The notes beneath the pieces are model-generated. The model did not search any database and had not been told where the DNA came from. It saw only the letters and a program-made list of their open reading frames with translations. A DNA stretch of 21,966 nucleotides from CAZYPU01 sp964649665 (GTDB taxonomy: Bacteria; Omnitrophota; Gorgyraeia; JABMRN01; RBG-13-46-9). Shown here piece after piece: positions 13,959-21,932 of this stretch. Position 1 is the stretch's first letter. Each line of letters begins with the position of its first letter. Location of the stretch: NCBI GenBank assembly GCA_964649665.1, contig CAZYPU010000018.1, positions 1 through 21,966 of the forward strand. The letters run 5' to 3'. Both the position numbers and the translations under genes were made by a program.

Positions 13959-14570
13959 CTAATTCGTCGTTAGCGTCGTTTCTCTCCTGCAACGGGCGCA
14001 AAGAATCTTCACTCTATCGGAACGCCCTTCGTCCTTTAACGCAGATATAATATTTTCATTTATAATGCCGAGGCTTTTGAGGCGTGATAGGTACAGGGTG
14101 GGGCTTGAATATGTTAATTCACCTATTTTTTCGGATATCCAATTCAAGTGGTCTTTGCAGGCAACCGGCGCGGCGCATATTTCGCAAAGGACGAGTTCTT
14201 TCTCGATTGTCTCAAAAGCTTTTTTTCTGTCAAAAAACGAAAGTTCCCATTCAGTAGATAGTTTGATTCCTTCGTGTTCGTTGATGCAAGCCGCCTCGCA
14301 TTGTCCGCAGAATATACAAGTATCGGTATAATGAATCATGATGCGCTTGGCGCTACCGTCTTTATCAATCACATCTTTGTGCGCAATGGCGCCGACAGGG
14401 CACACCTCTTCACAAGCAGTACAGCCCACGCACTTTTTTTCGTCAAATTTAGGCTGTCCCCTGAAATTGGGATGCGGCACATGCGGAACTTTCGGGAATT
14501 TCGACGTATACGGCCCCTTTATAAGCGCTTTTATCGCCTCGATTAGTTCTCTTAATTTCGGCAGTTTCAC
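13959..14570 (-). CDS. Two-[4Fe-4S] ferredoxin-like hydrogenase subunit (HycF/HyfH, MbhN, NuoI type)
   Basis: The electron-transfer arm linking ferredoxin to the catalytic subunits of a group 4 hydrogenase. The 203-residue protein has two clusters: Cys47, 50, 53, 57 (CVGCTACEEVCP) and Cys85, 88, 91, 95 (CIFCGQCEAAC). A HycF/HyfH-like C-terminal segment follows: LCEICAAPVACKDHL, then GELTYSSPTLYL. The tail has a further CxxC, Cys191 and Cys194, which could pair with Cys129 and Cys132. I chose the GTG at 14570: it overlaps the mnhG stop in GTGA and has AAGGGGA before it. Longer readings to 14702 run in another frame over mnhG and look like shadow sequence. Confidence 0.85.
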   Translation of the reverse strand: MKLPKLRELIEAIKALIKGPYTSKFPKVPHVPHPNFRGQPKFDEKKCVGCTACEEVCPVGAIAHKDVIDKDGSAKRIMIHYTDTCIFCGQCEAACINEHEGIKLSTEWELSFFDRKKAFETIEKELVLCEICAAPVACKDHLNWISEKIGELTYSSPTLYLSRLKSLGIINENIISALKDEGRSDRVKILCARCRRETTLTTN

Positions 14571-14902
14571 GCTTCCCCTTCCCTGTCTTCCCTGTACCGG
14601 TCCACGACACTGCCTTCCCACAGCTTCACTCCCGCGCGGTGCGCGCCCCTTGCTATCGCGTGTGCCGCGACCGGCGACGTTAAGACGAGAAATACCATGC
14701 ACAAAAGCGCCTTAATCCCCGCTGATGTAAATCCCACTATGACAAAAGTTCCGAAAAGTATACTGCAGGTCCCCAAGGTCACGCATTTGGTGGCCGCCTG
14801 CAAGCGGTTATACACGTCTGGAAGCCGCACAAGGCCGAGGCATCCCAGCACGTCAAAAGCCAGGCCCAACGTTATAAATATCAAACCTACAACATTATTC
14901 AT
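14567..14902 (-). CDS. mnhG: Mrp-type antiporter subunit G
   Basis: A small hydrophobic protein (111 residues from ATG 14902) with three helices, matching MnhG/MrpG. The opening VVGLIFITLGLAFDVLGCLGLVRLPDVYNRL contains the family motif GLVRLPDVYxRLQAATKxxTLG. The subunit is needed for Mrp assembly. The TTG just upstream of the ATG is less likely; AAGGG lies four bases before TTG-ATG. It overlaps mnhF by 8 bases and the ferredoxin subunit by 4. In free Mrp antiporters it is the last gene of the set, as here before the iron-sulfur subunit. Confidence 0.9.
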   Translation of the reverse strand: MNNVVGLIFITLGLAFDVLGCLGLVRLPDVYNRLQAATKCVTLGTCSILFGTFVIVGFTSAGIKALLCMVFLVLTSPVAAHAIARGAHRAGVKLWEGSVVDRYREDREGEA

Positions 14903-15263
14903 CAAACCCTTTTCCTTCCAGGTATTTTGAAAGCGCGAGCGTGCTTATAAAGCTTTGAAGGGCCCACGCTATTGCGATATCGATATACCAAGACCTTCCG
15001 GTCGAAATGGTCAATACCGCGCAAAGCCCCACGATCATAATTCCCAGAATATCCACAGCCACAACCCTGTCCGCCCCCGTCGGGCCTTTCCATATGCGAT
15101 AAAGGCATAAAATACAGGCAAGAATAAATATATAAAGCGCTCTCCCGAAGAAGGCAACAAAGGGAAGTTTGTGATAAAAAAGGAAGGGCGTCGGGCGTAT
15201 TATAATTAAAACGATAATGCCGACCAGGATAATCGCGCCTATGAACCACCTTAAAACCTTCAA
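14895..15263 (-). CDS. mnhF: Mrp-type antiporter subunit F
   Basis: A 122-residue protein with three hydrophobic helices. The MnhF/MrpF hallmark is RIWKGPTGADRVVAVD followed by the IAWALQSFISTLALSKYLE helix end. The start is a TTG at 15263, chosen because AAGGAG lies five bases upstream and no ATG occurs near the N-terminus. The subunit is a small integral partner in the antiporter. It sits 9 bases after mnhE and overlaps mnhG. Confidence 0.9.
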   Translation of the reverse strand: MKVLRWFIGAIILVGIIVLIIIRPTPFLFYHKLPFVAFFGRALYIFILACILCLYRIWKGPTGADRVVAVDILGIMIVGLCAVLTISTGRSWYIDIAIAWALQSFISTLALSKYLEGKGFDE

Positions 15264-15272
15264 TTTTTCTCC

Positions 15273-15770
15273 TTAATCAAAAATATTTTTAAGTATTTTT
15301 TCAAAACGTCGGGCAATAATTTTCGTAGCATCGTCTACGTCTTTGGATTTTACATCGATCCAGTGGATGTATAAAACATCCTTTTCCGTATCTATGTCCA
15401 CGGTTAAAGTGCCCGGAGTAAGCGTTATGGAATTAGCCAGAAATGTAAGGGCTGTATCCGATTTTAACGCTGTTGTTATTTTTACGATTCCCGGTTTTAT
15501 GGGTAGTTTCGGGTGTATAACGCGGTAAGCTACGTCTATATTCGCTTTAATGACCTCCCATAGAAAAACCGGTAAATACCAGAATATGAAATAAAAATAT
15601 CTCATCGGATGTTTTAAAACGTGGGGCCTTTGTATGAATAGATCCCCTGTTACGGCGGCGACGAAGACGGCTATAAAAACGCCCACGACGAGATGCTGCC
15701 AATCCGGCATCCAGCTCAAAAGGCACCATAGGAAAAGGGCGATAATAAATAAAACGATTCTGCTTTTCAT
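15273..15770 (-). CDS. mnhE: Mrp-type antiporter subunit E
   Basis: A 165-residue MnhE/MrpE (MbhA-like) subunit. The first half is hydrophobic with two or three helices (IVLFIIALFLWCLLSWMPDW, FIFWYLPVFLWEVIKANIDVAYRVI). The second half is a soluble domain with the conserved AKxxITLTPGT segment, read here as ANSITLTPGTLTVDID, and YIHWIDV. The ATG overlaps the mnhD stop (ATGA), so the two are translationally coupled. Together with F and G it anchors the antiporter portion near the hydrogenase arm. Confidence 0.9.
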   Translation of the reverse strand: MKSRIVLFIIALFLWCLLSWMPDWQHLVVGVFIAVFVAAVTGDLFIQRPHVLKHPMRYFYFIFWYLPVFLWEVIKANIDVAYRVIHPKLPIKPGIVKITTALKSDTALTFLANSITLTPGTLTVDIDTEKDVLYIHWIDVKSKDVDDATKIIARRFEKILKNIFD

Positions 15771-17272
15771 CGTATGCTCTTTAAAACCAAACCGGCGTAA
15801 TCCACGCCTTCCATAATCACATTTCTTGCCCTGTTAAGAAAAACATCCGCTACGTCCGGGATTATTAAGAGCCCGCCGAATACGCATATTGCGGCCAGAA
15901 CGCCCATCGATAGCTTCATGAATACGGGCACCTCTTTGATCTGTGACCATTTTTCTTTCAGCGCGCCTAAAAAGGCGTATTTCATGACCTTCATAAAAGA
16001 AGCCAGTGTCAGCAAGCTCGCCAGGACCGCCCAAAAGGCATACCAATACCTGCCGGCCTCTACCGTCGCTATTATGATGATAAGTTTGCTCCAGAAACCG
16101 TTAAAAGGAGGAATGCCGGCTATGGACATCGACGCTATCAAATTTGTCGTACCGGTAGCGGGCATTTTCGCGCTTAATCCCCCCATGTCTTTTAAATCAC
16201 GTGTTCCCGTAGCGTATTCTACGGCGCCCGCATCCAAAAATAAGAGCGACTTAAAGATCGAATGATTGAAAAGATGAAATAGCCCGCCGATTACGCCAAG
16301 CGGCGTCCCCAGGCTTATACCAAGAACAACATATCCTATCTGGCTTATCGAGTGATACGCCAGAAGCCGTTTAAGGTCCCACTGGCCTATAGCCAGAAAT
16401 ACCCCTACAACCATGGAAAGAACTCCCAAAAACATGAATACCGAAGAAACCTCCGCCGTCATGCCGATTACATTGTAAAATATCCTGCATAATGCGTATA
16501 TGCCGAGGGATTTTATCAAAACGCCCGATAACATAGCTGAAATAGGCGCCGGGGCGGAAGGGTGCGCATCCGGGAGCCACGCGTGAAAAGGAACAATAGC
16601 TGACTTCAGGCCGAAGCCCATGAGAAAAAGGACGCTTACCATTAAAACGATATTTTTGGATTCTTTTTGCGCCAATACACTTGCCATATCGGCCATGTTA
16701 AGCGTTGAGGTAAAGCTGTACAAAATGGCAATACCAAGCAGGATAAAAAGCGAGGCGACAGTGCCCATAATCGCGTATTTAAATGCGGCCTCAAGTTCGT
16801 GTTTTTCCGTGCCAAATGCAACAAGCGCGTAGCTTGCCACAGAGGCAATTTCCAGGAACACAAAGAGATTAAACATGTCGCCTGTTACCACAAGGCCGTT
16901 CATGCCGGCCAGCATCAAAAGGAACAGCGTGTAAAACTTTGATTTGGAGGTAAATTGCTCCATGTAGTTTACCGCATAAACCGAAACAGCGAACGCAACA
17001 AGGTTTATGGTAACAAGCATAAAGGCCGTAAGGCCGTCCAGAACCATCTCTATACCTATTGGCGCCTTCCAGGCACCGATGCTATACACAAGCACGCCGT
17101 GAGTATTCGCTATTCCCACGGCTAAAATGGAAGCAGCGAGTAAAACAAGTGTCGTAAAACCGCTTATAAGGTCCGGCGCCCACCTCGGGCGCTTTCCGAG
17201 TATCGCAATGATAAACGAACCGGCAAGCGGTATAGCAACAAAAATCGGTATTATATTCACTGCCTGCATCAT
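15767..17272 (-). CDS. mnhD: Mrp-type antiporter subunit D (NuoN/NuoM-like ion channel)
   Basis: A 501-residue proton-conducting membrane subunit with about 14 helices. The key ion-path residues are present: Glu141 in the fifth helix (LFVFLEIASVASYALVAFG), Lys223 in GLKSAIVPFH and Lys254 in GVLIKSLGI, with the family signature FHAWLPDAHPSAPAPISA. In Mrp and complex I relatives these move protons or exchange them with Na+. ATGATG begins the gene, overlapping the mnhC stop by 4 bases. Unlike the MrpA-like subunit nearby, its ion-path residues look complete. Confidence 0.92.
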   Translation of the reverse strand: MMQAVNIIPIFVAIPLAGSFIIAILGKRPRWAPDLISGFTTLVLLAASILAVGIANTHGVLVYSIGAWKAPIGIEMVLDGLTAFMLVTINLVAFAVSVYAVNYMEQFTSKSKFYTLFLLMLAGMNGLVVTGDMFNLFVFLEIASVASYALVAFGTEKHELEAAFKYAIMGTVASLFILLGIAILYSFTSTLNMADMASVLAQKESKNIVLMVSVLFLMGFGLKSAIVPFHAWLPDAHPSAPAPISAMLSGVLIKSLGIYALCRIFYNVIGMTAEVSSVFMFLGVLSMVVGVFLAIGQWDLKRLLAYHSISQIGYVVLGISLGTPLGVIGGLFHLFNHSIFKSLLFLDAGAVEYATGTRDLKDMGGLSAKMPATGTTNLIASMSIAGIPPFNGFWSKLIIIIATVEAGRYWYAFWAVLASLLTLASFMKVMKYAFLGALKEKWSQIKEVPVFMKLSMGVLAAICVFGGLLIIPDVADVFLNRARNVIMEGVDYAGLVLKSIR

Positions 17273-17607
17273 CCTCTTAAATCCCTTATTTTCGTAATGT
17301 CAAATGTACCGTATTTTTCGTAAATCCTCATGGCGATACCTACGAGCAAGGCCGTTGTCGCGAGGCCAATAACTATCGAGGTCAAAACAACTGCCTGCGG
17401 CAGGGCATCAACCATGTTTTCTATTATAGCGCTTTTTGAATAAATCGGGGCGCGGCCTTCGGCGCGATATGCCGTTAGAATAAAAAAGAGGTTCACCGCG
17501 TATTCCGATATAATAACTCCGATGATAATTTTTATAATATTGCGCTTTCGCAGGATGCAGTAAATTCCGAGTAGAAAAAGTGTAAAACAAAGAAGGTAAA
17601 CAGCCAT
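17269..17607 (-). CDS. mnhC: Mrp-type antiporter subunit C (NuoK-like)
   Basis: A 112-residue, three-helix NuoK/MnhC homologue (MbhG type). Typical features are the helix GVIISEYAVNLFFILTAY, with Glu at the position of the conserved NuoK carboxylate, and DALPQAVVLTSIVIGLATTALL, a family hallmark. The start directly follows the mnhB stop with no gap and the end overlaps mnhD by 4 bases. The subunit contributes to the ion path between the antiporter and the hydrogenase arm. Confidence 0.92.
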   Translation of the reverse strand: MAVYLLCFTLFLLGIYCILRKRNIIKIIIGVIISEYAVNLFFILTAYRAEGRAPIYSKSAIIENMVDALPQAVVLTSIVIGLATTALLVGIAMRIYEKYGTFDITKIRDLRG

Positions 17608-18069
17608 CTATTTCCTTTTCTCCTTCTTTTCCGGTTCGAACTTTAAGAGCACCAGCGCCGCGAATATCGCAAAAAGCCCCGCTCCGACCTTTATGCTTAT
17701 AACAATATTGCAAAGCGGTATGATGCCGGCCGAGAAAAGCCTGAATTCTTCGCCCTTGGACAGGAAGTTGAGAAAAAAGTACCCTGTCATAAATCCCAAA
17801 AGCGCGATGCTCAAGAATGCTATCGCGGCCGTGCCTTCTAAAAATGAAGTAACACCTTTTGGAAGCTTCGCGAGCGCTACATCTTTGCCGTAAGCAAGCA
17901 TTAGGTGCACGAAAGAAAGGGCTATGATTATGCCCCCCGCGAAACCGCCGCCGGGCGTAACATGGCCGTGCGAAAGAATATAAATCCCGTAAAGAAGTAT
18001 GAGCCCTACGGTAAGACGCGTAATCGTCTTTACTATAATGGACATGCCCTTTTCTCGTTCCCTACTCAT
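17608..18069 (-). CDS. mnhB: Mrp-type antiporter subunit B
   Basis: A 153-residue MnhB/MrpB (MbhF-like) protein with four helices. The signature HGHVTPGGGFAGGIIIA is fully present, and VGAGLFAIFAALVLL ends the membrane part before a Lys- and Glu-rich tail. Start choice: the ATG at 18069 overlaps the previous stop by 8 bases, while an internal ATG at 18045 has AAAGGG just before it and would give the family-like N-terminus MSIIVKTITRLTVG. Both are plausible. Confidence 0.9.
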   Translation of the reverse strand: MSREREKGMSIIVKTITRLTVGLILLYGIYILSHGHVTPGGGFAGGIIIALSFVHLMLAYGKDVALAKLPKGVTSFLEGTAAIAFLSIALLGFMTGYFFLNFLSKGEEFRLFSAGIIPLCNIVISIKVGAGLFAIFAALVLLKFEPEKKEKRK

Positions 18070-18610
18070 CTTCTTCTCGCACTTTTTCGCCTATCTTTTT
18101 TCTTCCAACCTTTCGGACAACGGCCAAAACACCTATCACGGCGGTAAAGAGCACTGTTGCTTCGCCGAGCGTATCAAAAGCCCTGTAGTCAAGTATAACG
18201 GCCGCCACAAGGTTTGTCGCGCCTGTTTTCGCGAGGCCCTCTTTTAAATATGTAGAGGCAACCCTCATTATCGGATATCCGAATTCCGGCAGGTCATTGA
18301 AACATTTACCCGCGACTAAAAGCGCAACGGCAATAAAGCAAATTGTAATTAAGGTGTTCAGAAGCCACCTGCCTGATGTCGAGAACGGAAGGTCTTTGCG
18401 CAGGGTTGCCCTTATCAATATAATGAGGGCCAGTATCTCGACCACGAGCTGCGTAATCGCGACGTCAGGCGCTTTAAGTATCAGAAAAACAATCGAAAGC
18501 CCCAGTCCCACCGCACCCACGGCCACAACGGAAGAAAGTAGGTCATTCACCTCTATCGCTATTATGGCGCCTATTATCATGAACACAAGTAATATGTATA
18601 GCTCGAGCAT
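18062..18610 (-). CDS. MrpA C-terminal part as a separate gene (MbhD + MbhE-like, DUF4040)
   Basis: A 182-residue membrane protein equal to the last portion of MrpA. The first half is the DUF4040/MbhD region (VEILALIILIRATL, preceded by DVAITQLVVE). The second half is MbhE-like, with VAAVILDYRAFDTLGEATVLFTAVIG, the conserved end of MrpA. In standalone Mrp antiporters this is fused to the large NuoL-like part, and in Pyrococcus Mbh it is two genes; here D and E are fused to each other but separate from the NuoL-like gene, which ends four bases upstream. It links the large channel subunit to the small ones. Confidence 0.88.
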   Translation of the reverse strand: MLELYILLVFMIIGAIIAIEVNDLLSSVVAVGAVGLGLSIVFLILKAPDVAITQLVVEILALIILIRATLRKDLPFSTSGRWLLNTLITICFIAVALLVAGKCFNDLPEFGYPIMRVASTYLKEGLAKTGATNLVAAVILDYRAFDTLGEATVLFTAVIGVLAVVRKVGRKKIGEKVREEDE

Positions 18611-18614
18611 ACAG

Positions 18615-20270
18615 CTACCTCAGGAATATATAGAAAAGAATAATCATGCCGAGAAGACACCATGAAAGATACGTCGAAAGCACACCGTTATGGATGTATC
18701 GCAACATCCTATTGAACGCGAACGTCAATTTCACGCCCACTTCGTATATATCAAATACTTTTCTTTCAGCCAGTTTATAAATATACCTTAAAACCGGCAT
18801 ATCGCGTATGGTATTATAAAATTCGGTTCCGGAAATCCTCATATCGGGATTGTCTTTTAAGGTCTCACCCCCTACGAAAATTTCCGTTTGCCTTGTTCGA
18901 ACCGCAAGGCCCAAAAGATAGATTGCAAAGCCGATCGCAATACCCGCCAGAATAAGCGCAGTCGCCAAACCCGGGTCCCAGGCGCCATAAAAAACTACAT
19001 TTTCTTTTAGGGCCGGCAGTATAAACATCTTAAGAGGCACGCTGTAAGCGAACACGCCGAAGATAATGCATAAAGCCGCCAATATGGCCGTTGGAACCCA
19101 CATCGCGGGCCCGACTTCTTTCGGGTTTTCGCCTTTTGACCGTTGACCCAGGAATACGGCATGTATCAGCTTCATAAAACTCGCCAAGGTTAGCGCGCTT
19201 CCGAACATGGCAGCAGTAAGCCATATTATCCATAGGCGGCCGCCGCTTTTTGCCGTCTCTATTACGCCCTGATAAACCATCCATTTTGATGCGAATCCGT
19301 TGAAGGGCGGCACCCCTGAGATGGCAAGTGACGCTATCAAAAATGTAATAAAGGTAATGGGCATAAATCTGGCAAAACCGCCCAGCTTTTCCAAATCGGT
19401 CGTTCCCGCTTGTTTTTCAACCGCGCCGGCGGAAAGAAAGAGGCACGATTTGTATATCGCGTGGTTTAACATATGAAAAACGCCTCCCGCGATTCCTATG
19501 GGGTTTCCCGTGCCTATTCCGAGGACCATGTACCCGACCTGGCTTACGGCGTGATATCCCAGCAGCCTTTTTAAATCGTGCTGAATAAGGGCCATCATAA
19601 CGGCCGCTACTATTGTAACGCTTCCCACTATAAGAAGAACATTATTCATGGCCTGATTCATGCAGAATATATCCAGTGAAATCCTGACAAGAAAGTATAT
19701 GCCGAGAAGTTTATCCAGCGATGCCGGTAAAAACGCCGTAACGGTTGTCGGCGCGTCTTCCGCCGTATCGGGAACCCACGTGTGAAAAGGCATGGCGCCT
19801 GCCTTGGCAAAGGCGCCGGCGGCAAGAGAGAGATACGCGAGAACGGCGAATTTGCCGTTAAGCGCGATATTTATTTTATCCATCTCAAAAGAACCGCTGA
19901 TACACCAGATAAAAGCAAGCCCGAGCAGCATGAAAGCATCTGTCCCGCCGATTATTATAAATGCCTTCTTGGCCGTATACGAGGTCTTTTCTTTCTTTCC
20001 GAAACCTATTAAAAGGTATAAAAGCAGCCCGAGAAATCCCCAGAAAACCATAAATAACACAAGGTTATTGGAAAACACGGCACCGAGCGACGCCAGAAGC
20101 ATAAGTACTATATACAGGTAATAGCCCGGCAGGCCTTTTCGCTTTCGCATGAAGCCGAAAGAATAAAGGGATATCACTAAAGTAAAGAAAACAATAAAGA
20201 TGCCCACAAAAACAGACAATTTGTCAAATCTGAATAGGCCTGGTATAAGGGTTTGAAAATTCAACTGCAT
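18615..20270 (-). CDS. MrpA N-terminal / NuoL-like channel subunit
   Basis: A 551-residue NuoL/MrpA-like membrane protein with some 14 to 16 helices. Signature segments are KAGAMPFHTWVPDTAEDAP and TTVTAFLPASLDKLLGI, with Lys156, His163 and Lys187, and NGFASKWMVYQGVIE. The long C-terminal part ends in two extra helices. One key residue differs: the fifth-helix Glu (FWE...SYLLIGF in NuoL and MrpA) is Gly78, FWGFLGLLLYLLIGF, with codon GGA at 20039-20037, so the usual proton entry carboxylate is missing. The start overlaps the end of the catalytic subunit gene by 10 bases. It may act as a structural or modified channel subunit. Confidence 0.88.
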   Translation of the reverse strand: MQLNFQTLIPGLFRFDKLSVFVGIFIVFFTLVISLYSFGFMRKRKGLPGYYLYIVLMLLASLGAVFSNNLVLFMVFWGFLGLLLYLLIGFGKKEKTSYTAKKAFIIIGGTDAFMLLGLAFIWCISGSFEMDKINIALNGKFAVLAYLSLAAGAFAKAGAMPFHTWVPDTAEDAPTTVTAFLPASLDKLLGIYFLVRISLDIFCMNQAMNNVLLIVGSVTIVAAVMMALIQHDLKRLLGYHAVSQVGYMVLGIGTGNPIGIAGGVFHMLNHAIYKSCLFLSAGAVEKQAGTTDLEKLGGFARFMPITFITFLIASLAISGVPPFNGFASKWMVYQGVIETAKSGGRLWIIWLTAAMFGSALTLASFMKLIHAVFLGQRSKGENPKEVGPAMWVPTAILAALCIIFGVFAYSVPLKMFILPALKENVVFYGAWDPGLATALILAGIAIGFAIYLLGLAVRTRQTEIFVGGETLKDNPDMRISGTEFYNTIRDMPVLRYIYKLAERKVFDIYEVGVKLTFAFNRMLRYIHNGVLSTYLSWCLLGMIILFYIFLR

Positions 20271-21451
20271 CTTTTTGCCCGGCCCCTTCTTATTTTTTCG
20301 GTCTTCTCCTGCGAAAGACGTACCAGTTCCTCGCCGTCATATAGCTTCTTTCCTTTTGTATTGCGCACCGCTACGCGCTCCGTGCAGCAATAACAGGGGT
20401 CTATGGCGGCTAAGATTATCGTGGCATCCGATATTGTCTCACCCATAACGGTCGCCTTAAAGGTGGGGAGATTCATAAATGTCGGGGCCCTTACCTTATG
20501 GCGCACGGGCCTGTTAGTGCCGTCGGACTTCACATAATGGAAGGTTTCGCCGCGCGGGGCTTCTACATGCCCTATGCCCTCTCCCGAAGGCACGTTTTTT
20601 ATGTTTAAATCTATTTCCCCCTTAGGCAAATTTAACAGGCAGTATTTCATTATCTTTATCGATTCAAAGATTTCGAGTATCCTTACGACTACTTTGTCAA
20701 AAACATCCCCGTTTTGCGCGATTATCATATCCCATTCAATCTTGTCATACACGCCGTAAGGTGAATCTTTTCGTACATCCCTTGCGATTCCCGAGGCTCT
20801 GGAAGTAGGGCCCAGGGCGCAATAATCTATTGCATCTTCCTTTGTAAGAATGCCTATTCCTTTTGTGCGCGCGTGCAATACGGGATCATCCATAACGGCT
20901 TTTTTGAGCATGTCCAGAGTAGGGACAATTGAGTTTATCTTCTTAATAACACCGGGTATGTCTTCGGGCTTAATATCGCGCCTTATTCCTCCGGGTTTAA
21001 ACATGGCGTAGTTATTCCTGTTGCCCGAGAGTATCTCCATCACATCAAGAATCTCTTCTCTTATCTTCCACGACCACATGAAAACGGTGTTGTAACCCAA
21101 AAAGTGGCCTGCCAGTCCAAGCCACAAAAGGTGCGAATGTATCCTTTCGCCTTCGGCGATTATGGTCCTTATGTATTTCGCCCTCTCGGGTACCTCAACT
21201 GAAATAATATCCTCCACGGCCCTGGTGTATGCGAACGGGTGACTGGTGGAACAGATACCGCAGATCCTTTCTATTACAAAGGTAGACTGGTCAAATGTCT
21301 TCTTTTCCGAAAGTTTTTCAATCCCCCTGTGGTTATAGCCTATCCTGACGTCTATATCCACAACCTTCTCGCCTTCAACGGTAAGCGTAAAAAATTCCGG
21401 CTCTTCCTGAAGCGGATGATACGGCCCTATCGGTATTATTCTTTTTGCCAT
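20261..21451 (-). CDS. Group 4 [NiFe] hydrogenase large (catalytic) subunit, HycE/MbhL type
   Basis: A 396-residue catalytic subunit related to NuoD and HycE. Both nickel-binding pairs are present: Cys64 and Cys67 in RICGICSTSHP, and Cys353 and Cys356 in DPCYCCTER. NuoD lacks these, so this is a hydrogenase and not complex I. It reduces protons to H2, or the reverse, at the cytoplasmic face. After Arg359 a 37-residue tail (VAVRNTKGKKLYDG onward) matches the part removed from HycE by HycI, and a HycI-type gene is downstream. The ATG shares one base with the NuoC-like stop (TAATG). No NuoB-like small subunit is in the window; it may lie upstream. Confidence 0.93.
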   Translation of the reverse strand: MAKRIIPIGPYHPLQEEPEFFTLTVEGEKVVDIDVRIGYNHRGIEKLSEKKTFDQSTFVIERICGICSTSHPFAYTRAVEDIISVEVPERAKYIRTIIAEGERIHSHLLWLGLAGHFLGYNTVFMWSWKIREEILDVMEILSGNRNNYAMFKPGGIRRDIKPEDIPGVIKKINSIVPTLDMLKKAVMDDPVLHARTKGIGILTKEDAIDYCALGPTSRASGIARDVRKDSPYGVYDKIEWDMIIAQNGDVFDKVVVRILEIFESIKIMKYCLLNLPKGEIDLNIKNVPSGEGIGHVEAPRGETFHYVKSDGTNRPVRHKVRAPTFMNLPTFKATVMGETISDATIILAAIDPCYCCTERVAVRNTKGKKLYDGEELVRLSQEKTEKIRRGRAKRCS

Positions 21452-21924
21452 TATACTCCGCGATCCCTGATCGCCTTATCGTCCCACTCTTTATAATCCG
21501 CCCTCAAAGGGTACACGCCTTCCGGCCAATCGTCCGATAAAAGCAATCTTCTCAAGTCGGGATGACCTTTGAAATTAACTCCCAAAAGTTCGTTAATTTC
21601 TCTTTCTATCCAGTTCGCGCCCTCAAACATGTTTGCAAGCGAATCAATTTCCGGCTTTGTCCGTTTGAGTTTTACACGCAGAGAAACCAATAAATTTATT
21701 TCCTCAAAAGTGAAGTGATAAAGGATCTCTATATTATGGCGTGCGTCCACACCGGTTGCTATATTAAACCTCGCACCCAAATTTCTGAAGACATACTCCA
21801 CGATTTTCCTTAAAGATGCCGGCTTAATTTCAATATATACCCTCTTAGGGGATTTATCAAGGAAGTCAAAAATGTCTTCTTTGAACTTTTCTCTTATGCC
21901 TTTTAAAATCTCTTCTCTGGTCAT
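21451..21924 (-). CDS. NuoC-like (30-kDa) hydrogenase subunit
   Basis: A 157-residue homologue of complex I NuoC and MbhK, a structural subunit beside the catalytic one. The family signature is clear in the C-terminal half: NWIEREINELLGVNFKGHP, then LRRLLLSDDWPEGVYPLRADY. GAGGA lies five bases before the ATG at 21924. It is the first hydrogenase gene in view, just inside a CGTCATTGCGA repeat at the window edge, so either a promoter lies further out or the operon continues upstream with the missing small subunit and membrane anchor. Confidence 0.9.
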   Translation of the reverse strand: MTREEILKGIREKFKEDIFDFLDKSPKRVYIEIKPASLRKIVEYVFRNLGARFNIATGVDARHNIEILYHFTFEEINLLVSLRVKLKRTKPEIDSLANMFEGANWIEREINELLGVNFKGHPDLRRLLLSDDWPEGVYPLRADYKEWDDKAIRDRGV

Positions 21925-21932
21925 CGTTTCCT

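Noticed and set aside
13789..14001. 70-codon minus-strand frame between hycI and the ferredoxin-subunit gene
   Set aside because: It overlaps the true end of the ferredoxin subunit in another frame and spans the repeat element; no ribosome site or family match.
14571..14702. Upstream extension of the ferredoxin subunit to an ATG at 14702
   Set aside because: The added 44 residues are Arg- and Gly-rich shadow sequence of mnhG; the GTG at 14570 has a Shine-Dalgarno and the GTGA overlap.
20261..21451. Complex I subunit NuoD
   Set aside because: Both CxxC nickel-binding pairs are present, with a HycE-like processed tail and hyp genes nearby, so it is a hydrogenase.
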